From: Magnetaquiglobus sp039908105
Lineage (GTDB): Bacteria; Pseudomonadota; Magnetococcia; Magnetococcales; Magnetaquicoccaceae
Assembly: GCA_039908105.1 (NCBI GenBank)
Contig: JAMOBI010000026.1
Location: forward strand, 1-23,898
DNA: 23,898 nt
Reading direction: 5' to 3'
How positions within the stretch are numbered: position 1 is the stretch's first letter; the number at the start of each line of letters is the position of its first letter. The notes beneath the pieces were generated by a model, which did no database searches, had not been told where the DNA came from, and was given only the letters and a program-made list of their open reading frames with translations. The translations under genes were made by a program, and so were the position numbers. Below are positions 7,466 through 15,010 of the stretch, piece after piece.

Positions 7466-9642
7466 ACATGGCCGCCTCGTTTGGCAGCGCGGATCTGGAA
7501 CTGGAATCGGTCCGTCGCATGATCCGACCCAAACAGCCAGTTACCGGTCTGTTGGCCGAATTCTCGCGCCTGTCGGACTTCGGGGCCTGCATGATTCCTC
7601 TGTTGATGGCTTTGGGATACCGGGGTGATATGCGCCATCTGGCCGAGGCGCTGCCGCACTTTGCCGAGACCCTCGATCTGACGGGACTCCGCAACATGAT
7701 GGCCAATCTCACCTACATCAGCCGTCCGGCGCGGCTGGATCCGCGCACAATTGACCCGCGTCTGATGCCCTGTCTCTTCGTGCCGGACGCATCACCAACC
7801 ATCGTGCTGTTGAAACGCAAGCAGGATGGCTGGATCATCTTCAACGGTGGTAACGGCGAAGTAGAGCGTCTGCCGTTGTCCCGCATTCCGGGTACCGTCT
7901 ATTTCTTCAGCGCCATGGATCTGGAGGAGCGTGCCGCGATCCAGAAGCGCCTCGGCTGGTTCCGGATGATCGCCGAGCGGTTTCGGCAGTTGATCATCTA
8001 CATCTTCCTGGTCACCTTCGCCATCACGATTCTGCAAGTCGCACCGCCGCTCTTCACCATGGCGGTCTACGACCGGGTGGTGGGCAGCCGTTCCCTGGAC
8101 ACCCTGACCTATCTTTTGATCGGCATCGGCGTGGTGATGATCTTCGATTGGATGATCCGCAAACTGCGCACCAAAATGCTCATGTACGTCGGCTCGCGCA
8201 TGGACAGCATCGTCAGCAACGCCATCTTCATGCGTATTTTATCTCTGACGCCGAGTTTCACCGAACGGGCCCCGACCGGCGCACAGGTGGCGCGCATCAA
8301 GGACTTCGACTCGGTGCGCGAGTTCTTCACCGGCCCGTTGATGATGGTTTTCTTCGAGCTGCCGTTCTCCGTGGTCTTTTTCGTGGTGATCGCCATCCTG
8401 GCAGGCCCCCTTGCCTTTGTGCCGATGGTCACCATGCTGCTTTTCGTCGCCTTGTGGGCGGTGATGATGCCGATGGTGGCGCGCGAAGAGACCCGTTCGC
8501 GGCGGGCCACCTCCAAAAAGCAGGAGTTCGTCGTGGAGTCCCTCAGCCGCATGCGCGCCTTGAAATACAGCGGCATGGAGTCGATCTGGCTGGAACGGTT
8601 CCGGCAGCTCTCGGCCCAGGCGGCCATGGCCAACTTCCGCACCGCTTTGATCAACGCCATGGTCAGCTCGATCTCGACGATTCTGATCGTCGGCTCCGGC
8701 GTGGCTGTCATCGGGTTGGGGGTGTTTCGCGTCATGGAGGGGGCAATGACCACCGGCGGACTGGTCGCCTCGATGGTGCTGGTGTGGCGCGTGCTGGCCC
8801 CCATCCAGAGCGCCTTCATCGCCATGACCCGCCTGGAACAGGTGCGTTCGAGCATTACCCAGATCAACAGCCTCATGAACGTCACGCCCGAGCGCGAAGA
8901 GTACACCGCCATCGAGCCGATCAAGAGCTTCAAGGGACAAATCTCCTTCGTGCGCGTCAGCATCCGCTACGTTCCGGAGGCGGAACCGGCGCTCATGGGG
9001 GTCAGTTTCGAGATCCAACCGGGTCAGGTGGTGGCGCTGATCGGTCCGAACGGTTCGGGAAAATCGACGGTCGTCAAACTCCTGGCCGGTCTTTACAACC
9101 CACAGGCCGGCAGCATCCGCATCGATGGGCTGGACATCCGGCAGATGAATGTCATCGAATTGCGTCACGCCATCGCCTATGTGCCGCAGTCGTGCAATCT
9201 GTTCTACGGCACCATCGCGCAGAATCTGCGTCTGGCCCACGCCACCGCCTCGGACGAAGATATCGAAGATGCCTGCCGCAAGGCGCAGGTGTATGACGAG
9301 ATCATGGCCCTGCCGAAAAAATTCTGGACCCGGGTTGGTGACCAGAAATCGGCGCAACTGCCATCCAGTATGGTGCAGAAGCTCTCACTGGCGCGCGCCT
9401 ATCTGAAACCCTCGACGGTCATGCTGTTCGATGAACCGGCCAACAGTCTGGGGTGGGAGGATGACCAGGCGTTCATCCGGGTGGTCCAGGAGTTGCGTGG
9501 CAAGCGAACCATTCTGATCGTGACCCACCGTCCCAGCCATATCCGTCTGGCCGATCAGGTTCTCTATTTCGATCAGGGCTATCTGCGTCTCTCCGGCAAG
9601 CCGAACGACGTGTTGCGTCAGATTCCAGGAGGTTTCGTATGA
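7462..9642 (+). CDS. Type I secretion ABC permease/ATPase with C39-like domain (subunit B)
   Basis: A 726-residue LapB/HlyB-type exporter. Residues about 25-160 resemble a C39 peptidase domain that has lost activity. The expected catalytic Cys position is Phe40 (DFGAC), and the usual His of the GHxVVL motif appears as Thr113 (PTIVLL), so it is a C39-like substrate-binding domain. The transmembrane domain covers about 175-470 and the NBD about 485-715. Walker A is canonical (GPNGSGKS, 528-535) and Walker B is FDEP (D657, E658). The switch His is H689. The signature loop is LPSSM (633-637) instead of LSGGQ, and the D-loop is NSLG with Gly664 in place of Asp. A strong GGAGG site precedes the ATG. 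It overlaps subunit A and the adaptor gene by ATGA on either side, marking one operon. Partner choice and substrate are inferred, not shown. Confidence 0.92.
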   Translation: MNMAASFGSADLELESVRRMIRPKQPVTGLLAEFSRLSDFGACMIPLLMALGYRGDMRHLAEALPHFAETLDLTGLRNMMANLTYISRPARLDPRTIDPRLMPCLFVPDASPTIVLLKRKQDGWIIFNGGNGEVERLPLSRIPGTVYFFSAMDLEERAAIQKRLGWFRMIAERFRQLIIYIFLVTFAITILQVAPPLFTMAVYDRVVGSRSLDTLTYLLIGIGVVMIFDWMIRKLRTKMLMYVGSRMDSIVSNAIFMRILSLTPSFTERAPTGAQVARIKDFDSVREFFTGPLMMVFFELPFSVVFFVVIAILAGPLAFVPMVTMLLFVALWAVMMPMVAREETRSRRATSKKQEFVVESLSRMRALKYSGMESIWLERFRQLSAQAAMANFRTALINAMVSSISTILIVGSGVAVIGLGVFRVMEGAMTTGGLVASMVLVWRVLAPIQSAFIAMTRLEQVRSSITQINSLMNVTPEREEYTAIEPIKSFKGQISFVRVSIRYVPEAEPALMGVSFEIQPGQVVALIGPNGSGKSTVVKLLAGLYNPQAGSIRIDGLDIRQMNVIELRHAIAYVPQSCNLFYGTIAQNLRLAHATASDEDIEDACRKAQVYDEIMALPKKFWTRVGDQKSAQLPSSMVQKLSLARAYLKPSTVMLFDEPANSLGWEDDQAFIRVVQELRGKRTILIVTHRPSHIRLADQVLYFDQGYLRLSGKPNDVLRQIPGGFV

Positions 9643-12002
9643 ACGATTCCAGCGATCAGCCGCAACCCAAGCCTGCGCAACGGATGCGCTTTGCCATCGG
9701 TCGTCCGGCGAGTGCCACGGATCATCCGACATCGACACCCGCACCGACGCAGGCTACGATGCCAGCCTCAACACCGGTTCCGACTCCGGCAATGTCCGCA
9801 CCAACTCCGGTACCGACGCCCGCGCCGACCGCCGAGGCGGCCAGACGGATGAAGGCCAGTTTTGTTGTCGGGGCTGCACCCAAACCAACGCCGGCACCAA
9901 CCCCCGCGCCAGCACCGACAGCGACCCCCGCGCCGACGCCAGCCCCAACCGCCGAGGCGGCCAAACGGATAAAGGCCAGTTTTGTCGTAGGGGCTGCACC
10001 CAAACCAACGCCGGCACCAACGCCCGCGCCGACGCCGGCACCAACGCCCGCGCCGACGCCGGCACCAACGCCCGCGCCGACGCCGGCACCGACACCCGCG
10101 CCAACACCAGCACCGACGCCGGCACCGACACCCGCGCCGACGCCGGCCCCAACCGCCGAGGCAGCCAGACGGATGCAGGCCAGTTTTGTCGTCGGGGCTA
10201 CCCCCAAACCGACCCCCAAACCGACCCCCGCACCGACACCAACGCCCGAGCCAGCTCCGACGCCAGCCCCAACCGCCGAGGCGGCCAGACGGATGAAGGC
10301 CAGTTTTGTCGTGGGGGCTGCGCCCAAACCGACGCCCGCACCGATTCCGACATCCGTGCCGACTCCCGAGCCGGTACGAGCTCCGACGCCTGCACCGACA
10401 CCGGTTCCGACACCGGTTCCGACGCCAGCACCGACACCGGTTCCGACGCAGACGCCGACGCCTGCACCAACACCTGCACCGACACCAGCAGCAACACCAG
10501 CACCGACGCCAACACCAACACCCGCGCCGACCTCGGCTCCGACACCGACGCCTGCTCAACCAGCGGCGCCGGCATCCAAAGAGGGTGTTTCAGCTGCCTC
10601 GCATGGCCCCTCCCCGGAACCCGCTCCGGTGCCGCCGATTGATCCCGATGTGCTAAAACCGGAGAAAAAAATCACCCAGACCATGAAACAGGGGAACAAG
10701 CAGCGGCGTTACCTGGCCCAATCCGTGGTGCTGGAGGAGTCGGGTCTCTCGCATCTGGTACGGCTGACCCTGGGCTTCATGGCGGCCTTGTTGATCATCT
10801 TCCTCATCTGGGCCTCCTTCTCCAGCATGGATGAGATGGCGGCCACGGTCGGCGAGGTGATGCCCGCAGGTCCGGTGCAGCGCATCCAGCATCTGGAGGG
10901 AGGGATCATCAAGGCGATCTTAGTCAAGGAGGGCGATCTGGTGGAGCCCGGCAAGGTGCTCTTTCAAATGGCGCCGGAGTCGGCGCTGGCGGAACTCAAT
11001 CAAATGCGCGCCCGCCATGCCGCCCTGGAGTCCCAGCTCCGCCGCAACCGGGCGTTTCTGGAAAACAAGGATCCCGATTTCTCCGCCATTCCAGCCGAAT
11101 TCGGCCATTTGAAACGCGAACAGCTGCAACTGCTGACTGCTCAACGGACGTTTCTGGAGAGCCGTCGCGAGGTGATGCGCCTCAAAATGGAGCAACGCAA
11201 ATCGCGTCTGTCCAGCCTCACCACCCAAAAGGATACCCTTGAGCAACAACTGCGCTACTACGATGAAGAGGTGGCCATGCGACGTGCCGGTCTGGCCAAG
11301 GGGGTGATGTCGCGTCTGGCCGCCCTGACCAGCGAACGGGATCGCAGCCGCGCTGCCGGTGATCTGGAACGGACTTCAGGTGAGATCTCGACGTCCAGGA
11401 AGGAGTTGGATGAATCGCTCAAGCAACTCTCTTCACTCGACGATGAGGTCCGACAGGACGCCTTGAAAGAGTTGGGCGCCCTCTCTTCGGAGTTGAGCCA
11501 GTTGCAGGAGGGGATGCTGCGTCAGGAAAACCGGGTCGAACGGCTGGAGGTCAAGGCGCCGGTCAAGGGGATGATCAAGAATATCCAGATCGAAACCCTG
11601 CGCGGGGTCGTGCCCCCTGGTGGCATGCTGACGGAAATCGTACCGGTCGAGAGCACCCGCCGGGTGGAGACACGCATCACCACCCGCGATATCGGTCATG
11701 TCCATGCCGGACAGCGGGTGACGGTCAAGGTGACAACCTACGACTATTCCCGCTACGGCGGGGTGGACGGAGTGCTGGAGTCGATCTCGGCCTCCACCTT
11801 CAAGGACTCAACCGATCCGGCACCTTACTACAAGGGGATCATCCGCCTGGATCATGCCTACGTCGGAGGCGACCCGAAACAGAACGAAGTGCTGCCCGGC
11901 ATGTCGGTTCAGGCCGATATCCATACCGGTTCCAAGACCCTGATGGAGTATATGCTCAAGCCGATCTACGCCTCGGTCAACAAGGCGTTCCGTGAACGCT
12001 GA
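9639..12002 (+). CDS. HlyD-family periplasmic adaptor with long PT/PA-repeat N-terminus
   Basis: The membrane-fusion subunit that links the ABC pair to the TolC-SPOR channel. Its C-terminal half is a normal HlyD protein. One transmembrane helix covers about 374-393, followed by a beta-strand/lipoyl segment (HLEGGIIKAILVKEGDLV), a long coiled coil about 445-625, and the closing family motif LPGMSVQADIHTG (L752 onward). The N-terminal 373 residues are unusual. Family members have a short cytoplasmic tail, but here about 300 residues are PTPAP/PTPVP repeats. These are interrupted four times by a block close to AEAARRMKASFVVGAAPKP, at residues 65, 105, 173 and 213. By topology this segment should face the cytoplasm. 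An AGGAGG ribosome site precedes the ATG, which overlaps subunit B by ATGA. Repeat number may vary between strains. Length is 787 residues against roughly 430-480 typical. Confidence 0.92.
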   Translation: MNDSSDQPQPKPAQRMRFAIGRPASATDHPTSTPAPTQATMPASTPVPTPAMSAPTPVPTPAPTAEAARRMKASFVVGAAPKPTPAPTPAPAPTATPAPTPAPTAEAAKRIKASFVVGAAPKPTPAPTPAPTPAPTPAPTPAPTPAPTPAPTPAPTPAPTPAPTPAPTPAPTAEAARRMQASFVVGATPKPTPKPTPAPTPTPEPAPTPAPTAEAARRMKASFVVGAAPKPTPAPIPTSVPTPEPVRAPTPAPTPVPTPVPTPAPTPVPTQTPTPAPTPAPTPAATPAPTPTPTPAPTSAPTPTPAQPAAPASKEGVSAASHGPSPEPAPVPPIDPDVLKPEKKITQTMKQGNKQRRYLAQSVVLEESGLSHLVRLTLGFMAALLIIFLIWASFSSMDEMAATVGEVMPAGPVQRIQHLEGGIIKAILVKEGDLVEPGKVLFQMAPESALAELNQMRARHAALESQLRRNRAFLENKDPDFSAIPAEFGHLKREQLQLLTAQRTFLESRREVMRLKMEQRKSRLSSLTTQKDTLEQQLRYYDEEVAMRRAGLAKGVMSRLAALTSERDRSRAAGDLERTSGEISTSRKELDESLKQLSSLDDEVRQDALKELGALSSELSQLQEGMLRQENRVERLEVKAPVKGMIKNIQIETLRGVVPPGGMLTEIVPVESTRRVETRITTRDIGHVHAGQRVTVKVTTYDYSRYGGVDGVLESISASTFKDSTDPAPYYKGIIRLDHAYVGGDPKQNEVLPGMSVQADIHTGSKTLMEYMLKPIYASVNKAFRER
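10012..10155 (+). repeat. Coding minisatellite (PTPAP) in the adaptor gene
   Basis: Tandem 12-nt and 24-nt units built from ACGCCCGCGCCG and ACGCCGGCACCA encode repeated PTPA. The array is nearly perfect at DNA level, which is typical of slippage-prone tracts. A second, less regular array of the same coding character spans about 10370-10555. Unit changes in multiples of 6 or 12 nt keep the frame. Confidence 0.8.
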
Positions 12003-12123
12003 CACGGAGGTATCGAAAATTCCGTCGAAGAAAAACGTCTGAGGAGATCCAGGAACAACTTGTTTGAAATTCAGAACAGGGAGCCAAGGGGATGAACACC
12101 TTCCTCCCTGTGCGAATTGGGAT

Positions 12124-12543
12124 TCAGTCTCCCTTCCACCAATCCTTGGGGATCAGATCCAGGTCGCTCAGCTTGACCAGCAATTTGCCGCGCGTGATCG
12201 GCTTGTTGAGATAATCGGTGCAGCCACCGACATCAAAGGCCTCGGTGATCTCGGAGAGGGCATCGACCGCCGTCACCATGATGATCGCGGCACGATTCTC
12301 CTCGGTGACCTGGAACTCCTGCTCCAAGGCACGCATTTTTTTCAACGCCTCCTGGCCATCCATGATCGGCATCATGATATCCAGCAACACCAGATCATAC
12401 GGGGTGCCGTCCACCAACTCCGCCTCGAAGATCTCCACGGCCTCCTGGCCGTTGGTCGCCACGTCGCAATGGGCAAAGGGTTTGAGGATATCGGCCAGCA
12501 GAGAACGATTCTCCGGGATGTCATCAACGATCAGAACGTTCAT
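12124..12543 (-). CDS. Stand-alone response-regulator receiver protein
   Basis: A 139-residue CheY-like receiver domain with no output domain. The acidic pair is D7 and D8, the phospho-acceptor is D55 (LLDIMMP), the switch Thr is T91 and the conserved Lys is K114 (NKP). All key residues are present, so phosphorylation is expected. The last about 20 residues (through KDWWKGD) extend slightly past the fold. It is convergent with the secretion operon and lies in front of the 3' end of the rnf operon, on the same strand as rnf. No histidine kinase is in the window. It could be a phosphotransfer intermediate or act by protein binding. The ATG at 12543 starts exactly at the first receiver strand; no good ribosome site is visible. 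Confidence 0.9.
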   Translation of the reverse strand: MNVLIVDDIPENRSLLADILKPFAHCDVATNGQEAVEIFEAELVDGTPYDLVLLDIMMPIMDGQEALKKMRALEQEFQVTEENRAAIIMVTAVDALSEITEAFDVGGCTDYLNKPITRGKLLVKLSDLDLIPKDWWKGD

Positions 12544-12653
12544 GTTTTGCTTTGAATTCGCTTTTTTGTGCAGGAGTGAACCCGACTATCGAAAGTCTAA
12601 CGGTAATTAATAGCAAACAAGACCGATCCGGGCAAGAGGAAATCAACACAAAC

Positions 12654-12679
12654 CCGGGAATGACGATCGCCATTCCCGG
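12654..12679 (-). terminator. Palindromic hairpin behind the rnf operon
   Basis: A 26-nt near-perfect palindrome has arms CCGGGAATG (12654-12662) and CATTCCCGG (12671-12679), with further pairing around central CGATCG. On the - strand it is followed by a T-rich stretch (GGGTTTGTGTTGATTT). It begins about 30 nt past the rnfE stop, as expected for a terminator of that operon. Confidence 0.6.
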
Positions 12680-12709
12680 TTAACAACGATTCATATCCAT
12701 TGTTTCGGG

Positions 12710-13321
12710 TTACTTTTTGGCCACACTGCGTTGATCCAGCCACCGCTGCCACATCAAAATGAATCCCAGGGCAATAAAGGCACCAGGTGGCAGGATGAAG
12801 CCCAGGGCGGGTTGGAAATCGGCGGACATGATCTGCTGGCCGAGCCATTGTCCGGAACCGAGCAGTTCACGTACGCTGCCGAGCAGGAACAGGGCAAAGG
12901 TGAAACCGAGACCGGTGAAGATGCCGTCCAGAATCGAGCCGATGACAGAATTCTTGGAGGCGAACGCCTCGGCGCGGCCCAGGATGATGCAGTTGACCAC
13001 GATCAGCGGGATGAAGAGTCCCAACACCTTGTGCAGATCGTGCACGAAGGCGTTCATCGCCAGATCGACGATAGTGACGAACGAAGCGATGATGATGATG
13101 AAAGCCGGGATGCGCACATCGTTGGGGATCACCTTGCGCACCATCGAGACCACCAGATTGGAGCCGACCAGCACGGCGGTGGTGGCCAGTCCCATGCCGA
13201 TACCGTTTTCCGCCGAGGTGGTCACGCCCAGAGCCGGGCACATGCCAAGCATCTGGACAAAGACGCCATTGTTCTTCCAGAAACCGTTGATGATGATTTC
13301 TTTGGTATCCGACTCGCTCAT
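12710..13321 (-). CDS. rnfE: Rnf electron transport complex subunit RnfE
   Basis: A 203-residue integral membrane subunit of the Rnf ferredoxin:NAD+ oxidoreductase, homologous to NqrD. It has about six hydrophobic helices. Family-typical stretches include NGFWKNN followed by VQMLGMCPALGVT near the N-terminus and VNCIILGRAEAFASKN in the middle, the latter containing the conserved half-helix Cys. With RnfA it forms the symmetric pair thought to hold an intramembrane iron-sulfur site and to take part in coupling electron flow to ion movement. It is the last gene of rnfABCDGE; its ATG overlaps the rnfG stop by ATGA and a GAGGAG ribosome site lies upstream. Length is normal for the family. Confidence 0.96.
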   Translation of the reverse strand: MSESDTKEIIINGFWKNNGVFVQMLGMCPALGVTTSAENGIGMGLATTAVLVGSNLVVSMVRKVIPNDVRIPAFIIIIASFVTIVDLAMNAFVHDLHKVLGLFIPLIVVNCIILGRAEAFASKNSVIGSILDGIFTGLGFTFALFLLGSVRELLGSGQWLGQQIMSADFQPALGFILPPGAFIALGFILMWQRWLDQRSVAKK

Positions 13322-13929
13322 TTGGCAGACTCCTCAGCCGGGGTTTTGAAGATCTTGTCCTGATTCTCCGCGAAATAGTCCAGACCACGTTTGATGGCAT
13401 TGACGATGGCCCGCGGGGTGATCGTCGCCCCGGCAAACTGATCGAATTCACCGCCATCCTTCTTGACACCCCACTTGGCGTTTTTCAGATTCTTGCCGAC
13501 AAAGGCACCGAGCCAGTTGTTTTTGAAGATCTTGTCACCCAGTCCCGGCGTTTCTTTGGTGGAAACGATCGTGATACCGGTGACGGAGCCCGTGGCATCA
13601 ACGCCCATCAATATCTCGATGTCGCCGGAGTAGCCGTCCGGGGCCGTGACCATGAAGGCGGCACCATGCGGGGCGCCGCCCTTGCGCGAGCGGTAGAAGG
13701 GCACCGGTTTGGCCTTGCGATTGATCCGCTTGTCACCGAGTTGCACGACATCTTTTTCCGGCGTATTGTCGAATCCCTTGGGCAGTACCTGAGCCAGCGA
13801 ATTGAGCAACTCCTGCCGTTGGGTTTGCGCGATCGGCGCGCGGGTGACATCCTCGACACTGGCGAGAATGGCCGTGGCGACCAGTCCCACGATCATCAGT
13901 ACCACACCCATCTTGAGAAAATGCGGCAT
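13318..13929 (-). CDS. rnfG: Rnf electron transport complex subunit RnfG
   Basis: A 203-residue periplasmic flavoprotein subunit with one N-terminal transmembrane anchor (about residues 6-24), related to NqrC. The flavinylation site matches the ApbE recognition pattern: DQFAGAT, D163 to T169, with T169 the expected covalent FMN attachment. The conserved ETPGLGDK stretch precedes it. The protein passes electrons between RnfD and the other redox centres on the outer face. The start is supported by GGAG 7-9 nt upstream, overlapping the rnfD stop region. An ApbE flavin transferase is required but is not encoded in this window. Confidence 0.96.
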   Translation of the reverse strand: MPHFLKMGVVLMIVGLVATAILASVEDVTRAPIAQTQRQELLNSLAQVLPKGFDNTPEKDVVQLGDKRINRKAKPVPFYRSRKGGAPHGAAFMVTAPDGYSGDIEILMGVDATGSVTGITIVSTKETPGLGDKIFKNNWLGAFVGKNLKNAKWGVKKDGGEFDQFAGATITPRAIVNAIKRGLDYFAENQDKIFKTPAEESAK

Positions 13930-13939
13930 TGGCGGTCTC

Positions 13940-15010
13940 CTACAGGGTCTGTTTCTTTTTGCCGTAAGTCAACGGACGGGTATATTGATCGATGAGCGGC
14001 ACGGTCGCGTTCATGATGACGATCGCAAACGACACCCCTTCCGGATAACCACCCCAGGTGCGGATCAGGAAGGTGAGCACTCCGCAGCCGAAACCGAAGA
14101 GGAGCTGTCCCTTGGGGGTGACCGGCGAAGTGACGTAATCGGTGGCCATGAAAAAGGCGCCGATGATCAGACCACCCGTGACCAGATGAAAGAGCGGATC
14201 CGGATATTTGGCAGGATCGATCAGCCAGAAGATCGCCGCCGGTACGATGCAGCCCAACAGCATGGTGATCGGGATGTGCCAGGTGATGATCTTTTTGCGC
14301 AGCAGATAAATGCCGCCCAAGGTCAGGAGTACGGCGGAGGTTTCACCCAGCGAACCCTTGATCATGCCGCCCGCCGCAGCCATCAAATCAAACTGGAAAG
14401 CACCACCCAAAGCCTCGCGCACGGTTTTGCCCATGCCGGTCTCGGTGCGGAACTGGCCGAGCGGGGTGGCGGTCGAAAGGGCGTCGAGCAGCTCAGGCGC
14501 GTTGAAAGGGGCGGAGATGATCATGGCCAACCCTTGGGAGAGGGTGAGGGCATGATCGCTCATGAGTGGGGTGGGCGCGGGCCACGAGGTCATCTGCACC
14601 GGGAAGGAGATGAGCAGGAAGACGCGCGCGATCATCGCCGGGTTGAACATGTTGTAGCCCAGCCCGCCGTAGAGCTGCTTGCCGAGGAAGATGGCGAAGA
14701 ATCCCCCGACCAGGCACATCCACCAAGGTGAATTGGGCGGCATGCTCATGGCAAGCAGCAGACCGGTCAGCACGGCGGATTGATCGGCGATGGTGGACGG
14801 GCGGCCCCGCAACGCATTGAAAATCCGCTCGGTGATCACGCAGGCGAAGATGGTAATGCCCATCACGAAGAGCGCCGACCAGCCGAACACCATGACCCCC
14901 ATGGCAGCGGCGGGCAACAGGGCCCAGATGACGCCCTTCATGATCCCAGGAATGGACAGTCCCCCATGCACAAACGGCGAGGAGGAGATCTTGTAGCTGC
15001 TTTTGATCAT
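13940..15010 (-). CDS. rnfD: Rnf electron transport complex subunit RnfD
   Basis: A 356-residue multi-helix membrane subunit homologous to NqrB. The early SSPFVHGG stretch and the middle QLYGGLGYNMFNPAM segment are typical of RnfD. The covalent flavin site is STATPLG (S179 to G185), with T182 as the FMN-bearing Thr; the family form is usually SGATPL, so the Gly is Thr here. It carries electrons across the membrane together with RnfG. Its ATG overlaps the rnfC stop by 4 nt and a GGAGAG site is upstream. Length is normal. Confidence 0.96.
   Translation of the reverse strand: MIKSSYKISSSPFVHGGLSIPGIMKGVIWALLPAAAMGVMVFGWSALFVMGITIFACVITERIFNALRGRPSTIADQSAVLTGLLLAMSMPPNSPWWMCLVGGFFAIFLGKQLYGGLGYNMFNPAMIARVFLLISFPVQMTSWPAPTPLMSDHALTLSQGLAMIISAPFNAPELLDALSTATPLGQFRTETGMGKTVREALGGAFQFDLMAAAGGMIKGSLGETSAVLLTLGGIYLLRKKIITWHIPITMLLGCIVPAAIFWLIDPAKYPDPLFHLVTGGLIIGAFFMATDYVTSPVTPKGQLLFGFGCGVLTFLIRTWGGYPEGVSFAIVIMNATVPLIDQYTRPLTYGKKKQTL

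Noticed and set aside
8148..9357. Frames of over 370 codons overlapping ABC subunit B
   Set aside because: Shadow frames of a gene with unambiguous ABC motifs; sequences are low in hydrophobic structure and unlike any family.
10012..10155. CRISPR-like array
   Set aside because: Units are contiguous with no unique spacers and are in frame with the adaptor protein.
9722..10575. Long Gly/Ala/Val-rich and Arg/Cys-rich frames opposite or offset to the adaptor gene
   Set aside because: They are shadow frames of the PTPA-coding minisatellite; composition is forced by the repeat.
12076..12111. Stem ACAGGGAG / CTCCCTGT as a terminator between the adaptor and receiver genes
   Set aside because: The 8-bp stem has a 20-nt loop and no T-run on either side.
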